Source of the DNA: Methanolinea sp. UBA275
Lineage (GTDB): Archaea; Halobacteriota; Methanomicrobia; Methanomicrobiales; Methanospirillaceae
NCBI GenBank assembly: GCA_002506105.1
Contig: DAWU01000028.1
Span: 1-64,000 of the forward strand
DNA: 64,000 bases
Direction: 5' to 3'
Part shown: one piece after another, positions 1-8,253 of the stretch
Numbering within the stretch: position 1 is the stretch's first letter
Layout: each line of letters starts with the position of its first letter
Notes under the pieces: generated by a model
What the model was told of the DNA's origin: nothing
Database searches by the model: none
What the model saw: only the letters and a program-made list of their open reading frames with translations
Program-made: the position numbers and the translations under genes

Positions 1-9
1 TACGCGAAT

Positions 10-30
10 GAACATGCCTGCGGCATGTTC
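10..30. terminator. Perfect 9-bp hairpin after the mevalonate operon
   Basis: Arms 10-18 and 22-30 are perfect inverted repeats around a 3-base loop, just beyond the stop of the DUF35 gene. There is no clear T tract on either side, so it may be an RNA 3'-end structure or a terminator shared with a gene left of the window. Confidence 0.4.
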
Positions 31-35
31 ATATA

Positions 36-431
36 TCAATCCGCGGGGACGAACTTTGTCCCGTAGTGGATCACGCCGGATTCCCCGTCGGCTGCGATGC
101 GGCGGAAGACCGGCCGGACCCTCATGCCGAACGTGACCTCTTCGGGAGTGCACACGAGCTGTGCGGTGAACCTCGGCCCCTCGTCGAGTTGCACGATCGC
201 AAGCACGTACGGGGTCATCTGTTCGAACTGTTCGCTCGCGGTGCGGATCACGGTGTAGGTGACGACCGTGCCCGTCCCTGCAAACTTATGATCGACGATC
301 TTCCCTGCTCTCCGGCAGTCCGGGCAGAAGGTCCGTGGCGGGAAGAAGTGCCTCCCGCAGGTGCTGCACCGGGTCCCGATCAGGTTGTAGCGCTGGGGGA
401 TCTTCCTCCAGAACCGTGCGACGGAGGACAT
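36..431 (-). CDS. DUF35 zinc-ribbon/OB-fold protein, partner of thiolase and HMG-CoA synthase
   Basis: This 131-residue protein has an N-terminal rubredoxin-like zinc ribbon (CSTC near residue 24 and CPDC near residue 37) followed by an OB-fold region, the DUF35 layout. In archaea, DUF35 proteins bridge acetoacetyl-CoA thiolase and HMG-CoA synthase so that acetoacetyl-CoA is channelled (established for the family). The gene is the last of a four-gene minus-strand operon, and its ATG at 431 lies one base after the thiolase stop. A start nine codons upstream (458) is possible but would run into the thiolase gene. The function is assigned from domain order and neighbours. Confidence 0.9.
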   Translation of the reverse strand: MSSVARFWRKIPQRYNLIGTRCSTCGRHFFPPRTFCPDCRRAGKIVDHKFAGTGTVVTYTVIRTASEQFEQMTPYVLAIVQLDEGPRFTAQLVCTPEEVTFGMRVRPVFRRIAADGESGVIHYGTKFVPAD

Positions 432-432
432 C

Positions 433-1596
433 TTACACCCCCAGGATATGGACGGCAACGGTTGCTCCCGTGCCTCCCACGTTGTGCGTCATCCCGATAC
501 GTGCCCCGTCGATCTGCCTCTTCCCGGCCTCGCCACGGAGCTGCATGACCACTTCGCAGACCTGCTTGATCCCGGTCGCACCGACAGGGTGTCCGCAGGC
601 CTTGAGCCCCCCGCTGGTGTTGACCGGAAGATCCCCGTGGAGTGCGGTTACCCCTTCCCCGGTGAGGCGGCCGGCCTCCCCCTTTTTGCAGAAGCCAAGG
701 TCCTCGATCGCGCAGATCTCTGCGATGGTAAAGCAGTCGTGCACCTCCACGAGGTCGATATCCTTCGGGGAAAGCCCGCTCATGGAGAACGCCCTTCTTC
801 CGGCTGCAACGCTGGCATCAAGCGTGCTGATGTCCCGGCGGTCATGGAGCGCGATCGTGTCGCTCGCCTGGGAGCTGGCAAGGATTTTCACGGGGGTGTC
901 TGTAAACTTCTTTGCCATCTCGAGCGGCGCCAGCACGACCGCAGCCGCACCATCCGTGATCGGCGAGCAGTCAAAGAGGCGGAGGGGATCGGCGACAAGG
1001 GTCGACCTGAGCACGGTCTCAAGCGTGATCTCCTGCTGGAACTGTGCGATGGGATTCCTCGCCCCGTTGTAGTGGTTCTTCACCGCGACCTGTGCGAGCT
1101 GTTCGCGGGTGAGCGGGTAGCGGTTCATGTAATCGTTGGCGATCATGGCATAGAGGCCGGGGAACGTGGCGCCGACGAACCCTTCCCACTCGCGGTCGGC
1201 GGCACCTGCAAGGGCTTCCACGCTGGCCCCCGATGCCACATCGGTCATCTTTTCCACCCCTGCTGCGACGACAATATCCTCTATTCCCGAAGCGACCGAG
1301 ATGAAGGCCTGGCGGAAGGAGAGGCCTCCCGAGGCGCAGGCCGCCTCGACCCGGGTCGATGGGATATGGGTGGTCGCAAGGCCGGCATAGTCCGCGATCA
1401 GGGCGCCGATGTGCTCCTGCTCGATAAAACGACCCGCACTCATGTTCCCGACATACATGGCCCCGAGCGCCTCCCCCTGGATGCCGGCGTCTTCGAGTGC
1501 CAGTGCCCCGGCCTGGACGAAGAGATCCCGGAACGAGGTATTCCATTTCTCTCCGAATGTAGTGCACCCCACTCCAATCACTGCAACGTCTCTCAT
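433..1596 (-). CDS. Archaeal acetyl-CoA C-acetyltransferase (thiolase)
   Basis: This 387-residue enzyme condenses two acetyl-CoA to acetoacetyl-CoA, the first step of the mevalonate route to archaeal lipid isoprenoids. The nucleophilic cysteine is visible at about residue 87 in EAACASGG. The C-terminal CGHPVGATG motif carries the catalytic His and resembles the SCP2-thiolase subgroup found in archaea. The start overlaps the HMG-CoA synthase stop by 4 bases (ATGA), and the DUF35 partner follows directly. The three-gene arrangement matches the known archaeal thiolase/HMGCS/DUF35 complex, so a fatty-acid degradation role is unlikely. Confidence 0.93.
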   Translation of the reverse strand: MRDVAVIGVGCTTFGEKWNTSFRDLFVQAGALALEDAGIQGEALGAMYVGNMSAGRFIEQEHIGALIADYAGLATTHIPSTRVEAACASGGLSFRQAFISVASGIEDIVVAAGVEKMTDVASGASVEALAGAADREWEGFVGATFPGLYAMIANDYMNRYPLTREQLAQVAVKNHYNGARNPIAQFQQEITLETVLRSTLVADPLRLFDCSPITDGAAAVVLAPLEMAKKFTDTPVKILASSQASDTIALHDRRDISTLDASVAAGRRAFSMSGLSPKDIDLVEVHDCFTIAEICAIEDLGFCKKGEAGRLTGEGVTALHGDLPVNTSGGLKACGHPVGATGIKQVCEVVMQLRGEAGKRQIDGARIGMTHNVGGTGATVAVHILGV

Positions 1597-2645
1597 TTCT
1601 GCATCACGATCTTTCCCTTGTGCCTTGCATACTGTGCGTAATCGACGTAGATGGGGTTCTCAAGGAGTTTCTCGACCGAGGGGGCGGCATCCCGGCGGAA
1701 ATCGCCGGACTCGATGGCATCGGTCACCTCGATATCAAATGCGTCGCTCCCTGCCCCTGAACCGAAGGACGCGACAAAGATACGGTCACCTGCCTTCGCG
1801 CAGTCGAGCGTCGCCGCAAGCCCGATCATCGAGGAACCGCTGTAGGTGTTCCCGAGCCGGGGGACCACGAGCCCCGGTTTGATCTGGTCCTGGGAAAACC
1901 CGAGCATCTTCGCGATCCTCTGGGGGAACTTGGCATTCGGCTGGTGGAAGACCGCATAGGTGTAGTCTTTGGGATTCTTCCCGGTCTCGTTGAAGAGGAG
2001 ACGGACAGATCCCTCAATGTGGCGGAAGTACCCCGGGTCTCCGGTGAACCTGCCGCCGTGCCTCGGGTAACTCTGCCCCTCCCTCCTCCAGAAGTCGGGG
2101 GTGTCGGTGGTAAACGAGCAGGTCTTGTGGATCTCCGCGATCGGGTCAGATTTCCCGAGAATGTAAGCAGCACCTCCGGCGGCCGCGGTGTATTCGAGTG
2201 CGTCGCTCGGGGCACCCTGCGCAACATCGGAGCCGATCGCGAGGCCGTACTTCACCATGTCGCTCGCCACAAGCCCCATACATGTCTGGATTGCAGCCGT
2301 GCCTGCCTTGCAGGCGAACTCGTAATCCGCGGCAGTCATGGTGGGAGTCGCGCCTATCGCTTCCCCGACAGTGCATGCGGTGGGTTTTACTGCGTAGGGG
2401 TGCGACTCGGACCCGACATACACCGCACCGATGTCCACGGGATCGATCGCTCTTCTCCTGAGCGAATTCCGTGCAGCCTCGACGGCAATCGTGGCCGTGT
2501 CCTCGTCAAGGTCGGGCACTGATTTTGAATGGACCCCGAGCCCCCCCCGGATGTCATCCGGGTTTGCGCCCCAGACCCGTGCGATCTCTTCAACTTTGAT
2601 GCGAAACCTGGGGATATACACTCCGTACGTGATGATTCCTACCAT
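1593..2645 (-). CDS. Hydroxymethylglutaryl-CoA synthase
   Basis: This 350-residue enzyme joins acetyl-CoA and acetoacetyl-CoA into HMG-CoA for mevalonate synthesis. The active-site cysteine is about residue 112 in FACKAGTAA, and the catalytic histidine sits in VFHQPNAKFP in the middle of the protein. The length is normal for archaeal HMGCS. The gene overlaps the upstream regulator by 7 bases and the downstream thiolase by 4, indicating coupled translation. The next enzyme, HMG-CoA reductase, is not in the window. Confidence 0.95.
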   Translation of the reverse strand: MVGIITYGVYIPRFRIKVEEIARVWGANPDDIRGGLGVHSKSVPDLDEDTATIAVEAARNSLRRRAIDPVDIGAVYVGSESHPYAVKPTACTVGEAIGATPTMTAADYEFACKAGTAAIQTCMGLVASDMVKYGLAIGSDVAQGAPSDALEYTAAAGGAAYILGKSDPIAEIHKTCSFTTDTPDFWRREGQSYPRHGGRFTGDPGYFRHIEGSVRLLFNETGKNPKDYTYAVFHQPNAKFPQRIAKMLGFSQDQIKPGLVVPRLGNTYSGSSMIGLAATLDCAKAGDRIFVASFGSGAGSDAFDIEVTDAIESGDFRRDAAPSVEKLLENPIYVDYAQYARHKGKIVMQK

Positions 2646-3349
2646 TGCTCATCCCTCAGAACAGTTACCAGCCTGTCGATCTCCATCCCGGTGCAGAGCA
2701 CCGTGATCCTGTCCTTCTCCGCCATCTTCGGGACCAGCGGGTGCACGAGGGCAGGTTCGATGCCCTGGAGCACCACGGCTCTCGGCTTGAATGGGGTGAC
2801 CCTGATCGCAACCATCGGCGATTTTCCCGAGGTGACATCGGTGAATATCAGCGCCCGCTCGGTGCTCCAGCCGTACAGGCGGTTGAACTCGTTCGACGAG
2901 AGCTGCGTGATGGCGTTGATGCTGTTCACGACGGTATACCCGTAGATTGACTCCGCGAGTGACCCGCACACCGTCTGGCACCCCAGAAGTTCGGAAAACC
3001 TGGTCAGCGGCACAGGCGACGGGAAATCATGGATATCGTAAATGACATCGGCATCCACGTCGGAATAGAGGATCTTGGCAAATTTCTTGATGTACTTCCC
3101 GCCGGAACTCTCATCGATGGAGAGGATGCAGTCGACAATCTTCCCCACCACTGCCGTCCCGGGACTCTTTCTCCTTCCGCTCTCGTAATCGCTGATCACG
3201 GAAGGGGATACATCCAGGTGCTCGGAGAGCACTGCCTGGGGGATGTTGAAACTCATCCTCCATTTTTTCAGTGCTTTCCCGGGCGAGTCTGAAAGCGTAA
3301 TCTCGCCTGCCATTTTTTCGGCCAGGCGATTCCGCAAATCAGAGTTCAT
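2639..3349 (-). CDS. HTH transcriptional regulator of the HMG-CoA synthase operon
   Basis: This 236-residue protein has an XRE-like helix-turn-helix at residues 25-75 (containing AVLSEHLDVSPSVISDYESG). The C-terminal domain is long and I do not recognise a ligand for it. It resembles the archaeal predicted regulators of COG1709, often next to HMG-CoA synthase genes. It is first in the operon and preceded by its own TATA box 27 bases upstream, so the message is probably leaderless. Its position suggests it controls mevalonate synthesis or itself; the effector is unknown. Confidence 0.85.
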   Translation of the reverse strand: MNSDLRNRLAEKMAGEITLSDSPGKALKKWRMSFNIPQAVLSEHLDVSPSVISDYESGRRKSPGTAVVGKIVDCILSIDESSGGKYIKKFAKILYSDVDADVIYDIHDFPSPVPLTRFSELLGCQTVCGSLAESIYGYTVVNSINAITQLSSNEFNRLYGWSTERALIFTDVTSGKSPMVAIRVTPFKPRAVVLQGIEPALVHPLVPKMAEKDRITVLCTGMEIDRLVTVLRDEQW

Positions 3350-3372
3350 GGCTCATTATGCGGGCCTGCCTG

Positions 3373-3380
3373 TTATATAA
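3373..3380 (-). promoter_or_regulatory. TATA box of the HTH-HMGCS-thiolase-DUF35 operon
   Basis: TTATATAA is centred 27 bases before the ATG at 3349, the spacing expected for a leaderless archaeal transcript. It lies in a 115-base divergent spacer shared with ribK. Confidence 0.6.
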
Positions 3381-3455
3381 TTAACGATAGGGTATTCGAC
3401 ATTTCACGAAAACCAGGGAGAGGTTCACTGCCCGGGAAATCCTTCCCGGATACTC

Positions 3456-3463
3456 ATAAATAG
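3456..3463 (+). promoter_or_regulatory. TATA-like box of ribK
   Basis: ATAAATAG is centred about 26 bases before the ATG at 3486. This favours that ATG over the in-frame ATG at 3465, which would overlap the core promoter. Confidence 0.5.
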
Positions 3464-3485
3464 TATGCATCTCAATTTTGATATA

Positions 3486-4151
3486 ATGATTGTGCCTGAC
3501 GAACTCCAGTGCCTGAAAGCAATTGCCCTCATGGGAGGGTGCAGGGGACCGGTAAAGATCTCCTCGCAGTCCCTGTCGGAGACGCTCGGAACCAGCGCCC
3601 AGACCGCCGCGCGCCGTCTCCAGTCACTCGAACGCCAGAGGCTGGTCACCCGGACGATCGCCCCCGACGGCCAGCAGGTGATGGTCACAGGTCACGGCGA
3701 AGAAGTGCTCAAGAAGGAGTTCCAGGAATACAGCCGGATTTTTTCCGAAAGGAACCAGGGCTATGTACTGACCGGGGTCGTTGTCAGCGGGATCGGGGAA
3801 GGCAAGTACTACATGAGCCTCCCTGCCTACAAGGAACAGTTCGACCGGCACCTCGGATTCGAGCCGTATCCCGGCACGCTCAATATCAGGCTCTCACCTT
3901 CAAGCATCCCCATCCGGAAGAAGATCGAAGCCCTCGACTGGATCAGGATCAAAGGATTCTCCACAGACGGGAGGACCTTTGGCGATGCCAGGTGCATCCC
4001 CTGCCGCATCGGGGACATCGCCTGCAGCATCATCGTGCCGGGGAGGACGCACTATCCTGATGACATCATCGAGGTCATTGCGCCGGTCGCGCTCCGGCGG
4101 GAACTCGACGTCGAGGACAGCGATACCGTCAGTGTTGAGGTGGGGCCGTGA
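3486..4151 (+). CDS. ribK: CTP-dependent riboflavin kinase with N-terminal HTH
   Basis: This 221-residue protein converts riboflavin to FMN using CTP, the archaeal alternative to ATP-dependent RibF. The N-terminal 75 residues form a winged-helix/MarR-like module (SQSLSETLGTSAQTAARRLQSL). The rest is the DUF120 kinase fold, with the GKYYMSLPAY and YPGTLNIRL motifs typical of RibK. The HTH fusion suggests autoregulation by flavin, as proposed for such fusions (inference here). It overlaps ribB by GTGA, so both flavin genes are co-translated. A start at 3465 is less likely given the TATA position. Confidence 0.92.
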   Translation: MIVPDELQCLKAIALMGGCRGPVKISSQSLSETLGTSAQTAARRLQSLERQRLVTRTIAPDGQQVMVTGHGEEVLKKEFQEYSRIFSERNQGYVLTGVVVSGIGEGKYYMSLPAYKEQFDRHLGFEPYPGTLNIRLSPSSIPIRKKIEALDWIRIKGFSTDGRTFGDARCIPCRIGDIACSIIVPGRTHYPDDIIEVIAPVALRRELDVEDSDTVSVEVGP

Positions 4152-4843
4152 TCAGGGACGCGCTCTCGGCGCTCAACGAAGGGAAGTTCATCCTCCTCTA
4201 TGATTTCGATGACAGGGAAGGCGAGACAGACTTTGCAATCCGTTCCGATGCGGTCACCCCCCGCCACATCCTGCGGATGCGGAAGGACGGGGGCGGGCTC
4301 ATCTGTACGGCAGTCCACCCTGTTGCCGCACAGCGCCTGGGGCTTCCGTTTGCGAGCGATGCACTCCGGGCTATGGCGGTCGCCGAGCGCCAGGGGGATA
4401 TCCCCTACGACAGGAAAAACCATTCCTCTTTCTCGCTCTGGGTGAATCACCGCGATACCTTCACCGGGATCACTGACAGGGATCGAGCCCTGACCGTCAA
4501 CGCGATTGCAGAGCAGGTGAAATGTGCACTGAACGGAGGAGGAGTGACGTTCCACGAGATCTTCCGGACCCCCGGGCACATGGCCCTTCTCAGGGCGGCC
4601 GACGGGCTCCTTGATGTCCGGAGGGGCCAGACCGAGCTCTCCATCGCGATGGCCGAAATGGCACAGATCACCCCCGCGGTCACCATATGCGAGATGCTGG
4701 ATGACGAGAGCGGGTATGCGCTCTCAAAAGAGGACGCGATGGCCTATGCTAGGAAGCACGGGCTCGTATTCGTCGAGGGAAGCGAGGTGCTCGAGTCCTG
4801 GAAGGAGTATGCTCCGGGGCAAAACGCCATGCCCGGCGTGTGA
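4148..4843 (+). CDS. ribB: 3,4-dihydroxy-2-butanone-4-phosphate synthase
   Basis: This 231-residue enzyme converts ribulose-5-phosphate to formate and the four-carbon precursor of riboflavin. It has the acidic DDREGETDF loop near residue 20, the GGGLICTAV region and the HRDTFTGI motif of the family. The start is a GTG overlapping the ribK stop. The later residues AEMAQITPAVTICEMLDDESG are usual for RibB, with no fused GTP cyclohydrolase II domain, as in other archaea. Confidence 0.95.
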   Translation: MIRDALSALNEGKFILLYDFDDREGETDFAIRSDAVTPRHILRMRKDGGGLICTAVHPVAAQRLGLPFASDALRAMAVAERQGDIPYDRKNHSSFSLWVNHRDTFTGITDRDRALTVNAIAEQVKCALNGGGVTFHEIFRTPGHMALLRAADGLLDVRRGQTELSIAMAEMAQITPAVTICEMLDDESGYALSKEDAMAYARKHGLVFVEGSEVLESWKEYAPGQNAMPGV

Positions 4844-4990
4844 CCGATCGCGGATCCTGCCGGCCTCCATACCCCCAGATTGCATCATCGCGATATACAG
4901 GAGCACTCTTCTTCCCAATACCCGCCGCATCACCCGGATTTTCGATTACGCGTGGACGGAATCCTTCCCACTGGAGGGAGGCAGTCCCGG

Positions 4991-4997
4991 AAAAAAA
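4991..4997 (-). terminator. Oligo-T terminator of the 52-residue gene
   Basis: Seven consecutive T on the minus strand, 12 bases after the stop of the small gene, in the convergent spacer with ribB. Confidence 0.45.
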
Positions 4998-5008
4998 GGG
5001 AATGGTTC

Positions 5009-5167
5009 CTATCTGGCCAGCTTCCTGAGCACATCCTCAGGGAGCATCTTTGCAATGGAGGTCTTGGTGGGGCAGCGCCCGGGTTTGATCCCTGCTGCCT
5101 TTGCGGCCTCCTTGAGGGCTTTGAGGTCGAGGTTCTTCACCAGTTCTTTGAGTTCTTCATCCTTCAT
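5009..5167 (-). CDS. Small helical protein, 52 residues, SAP/LEM-like
   Basis: An open frame of 53 codons runs from the ATG at 5167 to a TAG at 5009. The product is rich in Leu, Lys and Glu (it begins MKDEELKELV) and has helix-loop-helix spacing around AGIKPGRCPTK. This resembles the short SAP/LEM/HeH type of nucleic-acid-binding fold; I assign the fold from pattern only. Codon choice is like that of neighbouring genes, and a T tract follows. It sits 69 bases downstream of the RPA operon on the same strand, so it could be read through from it. Confidence 0.6.
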   Translation of the reverse strand: MKDEELKELVKNLDLKALKEAAKAAGIKPGRCPTKTSIAKMLPEDVLRKLAR

Positions 5168-5236
5168 ACGTGATCACATGAGGATCTACCTGATCACCAT
5201 GGTGATAAAAGTAATTGATCCTATGGGGATCGCCTT

Positions 5237-5824
5237 TCAGATTTTCAACTGGGTGAGTGCTTCGTACGCCACTTTCCGGAACAGTGCGGGATCGATATTG
5301 TACTCCCGTTTTGCCCGCTCGCCATCCGGGGTCTGGCCTGCCGTGTCTATCCTGTCAAGGGTGGCCTTTGCGGTGTCGAGCACCCACTGGTCCCGGATAT
5401 CCTTGTCAATCTGGGTGATCGACTCGCAGCGGATCGATATGAGTGCGGCCCCGTCAGGAGCCTGGTACACGTTTGGTTTTCCGACAACGGCCACGAAGGT
5501 GGGGGGCTCGAGCCTTGCAACCTGCTGCATGGCCTCCGGCTGGTAACTCCCGGCCATGACGAAGAAGGTTCCCGTGGGATCCACGACTCGTGCCCGGTAG
5601 AACATGTTCTGCTCGCCCTGCCTCCGCTTCTCGGTGAGCGTTCCGGCGATGAAGACCCGGTTGCACCGCTCTCCGGTAGGCAGGAGTACATAGGTCGGGC
5701 TCTTCTCATCCTGGCCCTCCTTGAAATGGATCCGGCTCTCCTTGAGTTCCACGGCGAAGACACGCCGTGCCGGCTCCCGCTCGAAGATCCCCTCTTTCCG
5801 CCCTGCCGCCCCTCCGCCCGTCAT
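5237..5824 (-). CDS. RPA-associated OB-fold protein (COG3390 type)
   Basis: This 195-residue protein matches the RPA-associated family whose genes follow single-strand-binding RPA genes in euryarchaea. The middle (about 50-130) is an OB-fold with RVFIAGTLTEK and YRARVVDPTGTF strands. The C-terminal third is helical and charged. It overlaps the RPA gene by ATGA, consistent with a two-protein complex that coats single-stranded DNA in replication and repair. The partner role is from family knowledge. Confidence 0.85.
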   Translation of the reverse strand: MTGGGAAGRKEGIFEREPARRVFAVELKESRIHFKEGQDEKSPTYVLLPTGERCNRVFIAGTLTEKRRQGEQNMFYRARVVDPTGTFFVMAGSYQPEAMQQVARLEPPTFVAVVGKPNVYQAPDGAALISIRCESITQIDKDIRDQWVLDTAKATLDRIDTAGQTPDGERAKREYNIDPALFRKVAYEALTQLKI

Positions 5825-7050
5825 AGCGAACCCCCCGCCCGGTTCAGGAGATCAGCAAGCTGCTCGGGCTGGTAATGGAGGATCTCGCATGCCGAAACCA
5901 GCATCCTGTTCTCGATCACACGGCCCTGGCAGGCAAGATACCGGCCGAGGAGCGCCTCGCGGAACTTCATAAACACCTCGTCCATCCCGAGCGGATTGTT
6001 CTCTGCGAGTTCCCGGGCCTGGTCGAGGTTCATCTCCACAAGGCGCTCGGTCTCACCACGCTGCACGAGGATTTCCCTGGTCTCGATGCCGTTATCGAGC
6101 CAGCCCTTGATGCGGAGGTCATAGTGGTACTGGGGCTGGATCTCGTGGACAGGGCAGTAATTCTGCCGGGACAGGACCCGGTTGCATCCCTCCACGGGAC
6201 AGCGCCTGATCAGTCCTGAACCGGGTGCGAGGTGGACAAATGCCCCCTGGAAGGAGGCATTCCCGGTGCTGACCGGGATATCCCCCTCCTCGGGGACAAT
6301 GGTCGCAGGATTCAGGGTGAGGGAGAGGCGGCTGTTGAATTCATCCGCGGTTGCATAAAAGATGGTGTACACACCTCCGGGGTTCAGCCGTTCGCGCCCC
6401 TCTTCTTTCCACATGACGAACCGGATTCCCCCCGTTTCATCGGCAATCATTCCTGATTGCAGGATGCGATCGTGTGTCGCTTCCCACTCCTGGACCACCT
6501 TCCCGCGGATGCACACCACGCCGGGCGAGAGGTCGCGGATGGGGGTGATCGCCGGCTTGAGCGCACCTTCGTGCGGAATTTCGGTCACCGTGGTCCCGGA
6601 ATGGACCTTTAAGGAAAGCATCCCCTTGTATTGATCGACCACCGCGGATTCAAACCGGTACCATTTCCCGGCTGTTAGGGCCGGGGCATTCGCCCGTGCC
6701 CAGACAACGAAACGCATCGCCCCTGAATTGTCTGCGAGTATGCCTGCCTGCGCGATGGATGGGGAAGGCGCCGACGTGAGTGCGACCACCTTGCACTCCA
6801 CGGTCACCCACTCGCCATTCTGGACCTGGCCGAGGGTCTTCTGGTCTCCCGGGCCGCCGGCCGCCTGGAACGTGGTGATCGAGAACTCCCGTGCGAGCTC
6901 GTTCAGGACGGTCCTCTCTGCTTCTGCGGGGGGAACCCCGAACTCGTTCACAAGGCGCGTTAACTTGCTCTCGATACTGGCTTTATCCGCCGGATGCCCG
7001 TGCGAAGTGATTTTCAGGGAGATTCTTTCTGCTGCTTCGGAAATATCCAT
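5821..7050 (-). CDS. Replication protein A, single-stranded DNA-binding
   Basis: This 409-residue protein has at least two OB-folds (about residues 70-160 and 170-260; each has a G-x-I-x-D-x-x-G-x-x-R-F strand such as GMIADETGGIRFVMW). A zinc finger near residue 285 (CPVEGCNRVLSRQNYCPVHE) precedes a C-terminal OB region. It coats single-stranded DNA during replication, recombination and repair. The N-terminal 60 residues are helical. It is the first gene of the RPA operon; upstream lies the divergent DUF1858 gene. Confidence 0.92.
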   Translation of the reverse strand: MDISEAAERISLKITSHGHPADKASIESKLTRLVNEFGVPPAEAERTVLNELAREFSITTFQAAGGPGDQKTLGQVQNGEWVTVECKVVALTSAPSPSIAQAGILADNSGAMRFVVWARANAPALTAGKWYRFESAVVDQYKGMLSLKVHSGTTVTEIPHEGALKPAITPIRDLSPGVVCIRGKVVQEWEATHDRILQSGMIADETGGIRFVMWKEEGRERLNPGGVYTIFYATADEFNSRLSLTLNPATIVPEEGDIPVSTGNASFQGAFVHLAPGSGLIRRCPVEGCNRVLSRQNYCPVHEIQPQYHYDLRIKGWLDNGIETREILVQRGETERLVEMNLDQARELAENNPLGMDEVFMKFREALLGRYLACQGRVIENRMLVSACEILHYQPEQLADLLNRAGGSL

Positions 7051-7145
7051 TCATACATCTCCAGCGGAGTACTGGTAAACGGGGAGTAGTTAAAGAATGC
7101 GGAAGTGCAGTGAAACTGCGAAGCCCGGGTACCTGTTGTTGCAGG

Positions 7146-7152
7146 TTTATAT
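7146..7152 (+). promoter_or_regulatory. TATA box of the DUF1858 gene
   Basis: TTTATAT is centred about 29 bases before the ATG at 7178, giving a leaderless or very short leader message and supporting that start over an ATG at 7097 that precedes the promoter. Confidence 0.55.
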
Positions 7153-7177
7153 GCAAAAAACCGTACATACTGAGCAT

Positions 7178-7369
7178 ATGGAACTCACTCCAGACAGCAC
7201 AATTTACGATCTTCTGAAGGCAAAACCCGAATCTGCAGAGGTTTTGTTCAAGTTTGGCATGGGATGCGTGGGATGCGCCATTGCCAGGGGAGAGACAATC
7301 AAGGAGGCAGCAATGGCCCACGGGATTCCCCTGGACGAGCTCGTCTCCGCGCTCGGGATCGCGCAGTAA
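7178..7369 (+). CDS. DUF1858 domain protein, small CxxC redox-type protein
   Basis: This 63-residue protein is a single DUF1858 domain (ScdA-N/hybrid-cluster-associated type), with a CVGC motif at residues 30-33 in FGMGCVGCAIARGETI. Family members are linked with iron-sulfur or disulfide chemistry and are commonly annotated as disulfide oxidoreductase-like. It stands alone on the plus strand between divergent and convergent neighbours. No partner gene is adjacent, so the substrate is unknown. The start is chosen from the TATA spacing. Confidence 0.85.
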   Translation: MELTPDSTIYDLLKAKPESAEVLFKFGMGCVGCAIARGETIKEAAMAHGIPLDELVSALGIAQ

Positions 7370-7374
7370 AGCGG

Positions 7375-8253
7375 CTACAGGATCCCTTTTTTTCGCTTCA
7401 GCTCGGCAAGCGGAGCCTCGGGGTGGGCAAGGAGGTACTCCGTAATCAGGGGTTCATGGAGGAGCGTGCATCCGCTGCAGTTCCACACCGGGCCGTTTTT
7501 CGAAGTGCTCTTCACCCACTGTCCAAGCGTCTCGTCTTTGCAGGGGTAGAACGGGCAGTAACAGAACTCGCACCGCTGCCCGGGAACGTGGCAGGGATAG
7601 TACGGGCATTGTTCGGGGATCCATTCGACCCAGTGGTCTCCCTGGAACCGGCTGAACACAAAAAACGACGGCCGGTTCCTGCCCGCCCGCTCGCTGTCTC
7701 CCTCGAGGGCTTCCTGGATGCCGAAAAGGACCGCGGAACGTATCCTGTCCCCTATCGGGGTGGAGACCCCTGCATGCAGGTGCACAATCTCGCCTTCGCA
7801 CGCGGCAATCACTCCATCTGCAGGGTCGCCTGAGGAAGGTCTCCCGAGGGAGTGGAACGCCTCCACCCTGGCAGCGGTCGCTGCCATGATGGATTCAAGG
7901 AGTGCAGAGTCGGTCATGCCTTCCCTGCTGTGCAGTACCATGGAGACAGGAGCAGGAGACCCACAGTCCCGCCCGGGGGCTCCGGCAGAGATGAAGAGCG
8001 TCACAAAATCGTGCTGGAGTATGCAGAGATTTCCGGGCGGGAGCCCCAATAAAAGGCCAAAAAAATCCGGTGGAAGGCCTTCGCGGTGGATGACGCGGTT
8101 GAATTCACGTGACGGATCGGGGATATTTTCCTCTATCTCATGGTGATGGAGAAGAAGAGTCGGGACCTTTCCCAGGCCCCCGGGGATCCCTGTGCATGCT
8201 GCACGGAACTCCCCGCGAAGAATAAGTGTCTGGGTACGGAGGTAGTACCTCAT
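7375..8253 (-). CDS. cbiZ: Adenosylcobinamide amidohydrolase with cysteine-rich C-terminal domain
   Basis: This 292-residue protein has a CbiZ domain (about residues 1-190, GIPGGLGKVPTLL and the HFVTLFISAG-like core) that cleaves the aminopropanol of adenosylcobinamide so that salvaged cobinamide re-enters B12 synthesis. The C-terminal 90 residues are a cysteine-rich small domain (CPYYPCH, CEFCYCPFYPC) often fused to or near CbiZ in archaea and possibly metal-binding. It overlaps the glycyl-radical-domain gene by ATGA. The start at 8253 (MRYYLRTQT) fits the overlap; upstream in-frame codons lie inside the neighbouring gene. Confidence 0.82.
   Translation of the reverse strand: MRYYLRTQTLILRGEFRAACTGIPGGLGKVPTLLLHHHEIEENIPDPSREFNRVIHREGLPPDFFGLLLGLPPGNLCILQHDFVTLFISAGAPGRDCGSPAPVSMVLHSREGMTDSALLESIMAATAARVEAFHSLGRPSSGDPADGVIAACEGEIVHLHAGVSTPIGDRIRSAVLFGIQEALEGDSERAGRNRPSFFVFSRFQGDHWVEWIPEQCPYYPCHVPGQRCEFCYCPFYPCKDETLGQWVKSTSKNGPVWNCSGCTLLHEPLITEYLLAHPEAPLAELKRKKGIL

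Noticed and set aside
448..1641. Long plus-strand open frame opposite the thiolase gene
   Set aside because: It is the antisense of a well-supported thiolase and has no family motif. GC-rich third positions create such frames across the whole window.
4611..5546. Long plus-strand frame spanning ribB end, the spacer and the RPA-associated gene
   Set aside because: It covers parts of three other genes in different frames, with low-complexity Ser/Arg composition.
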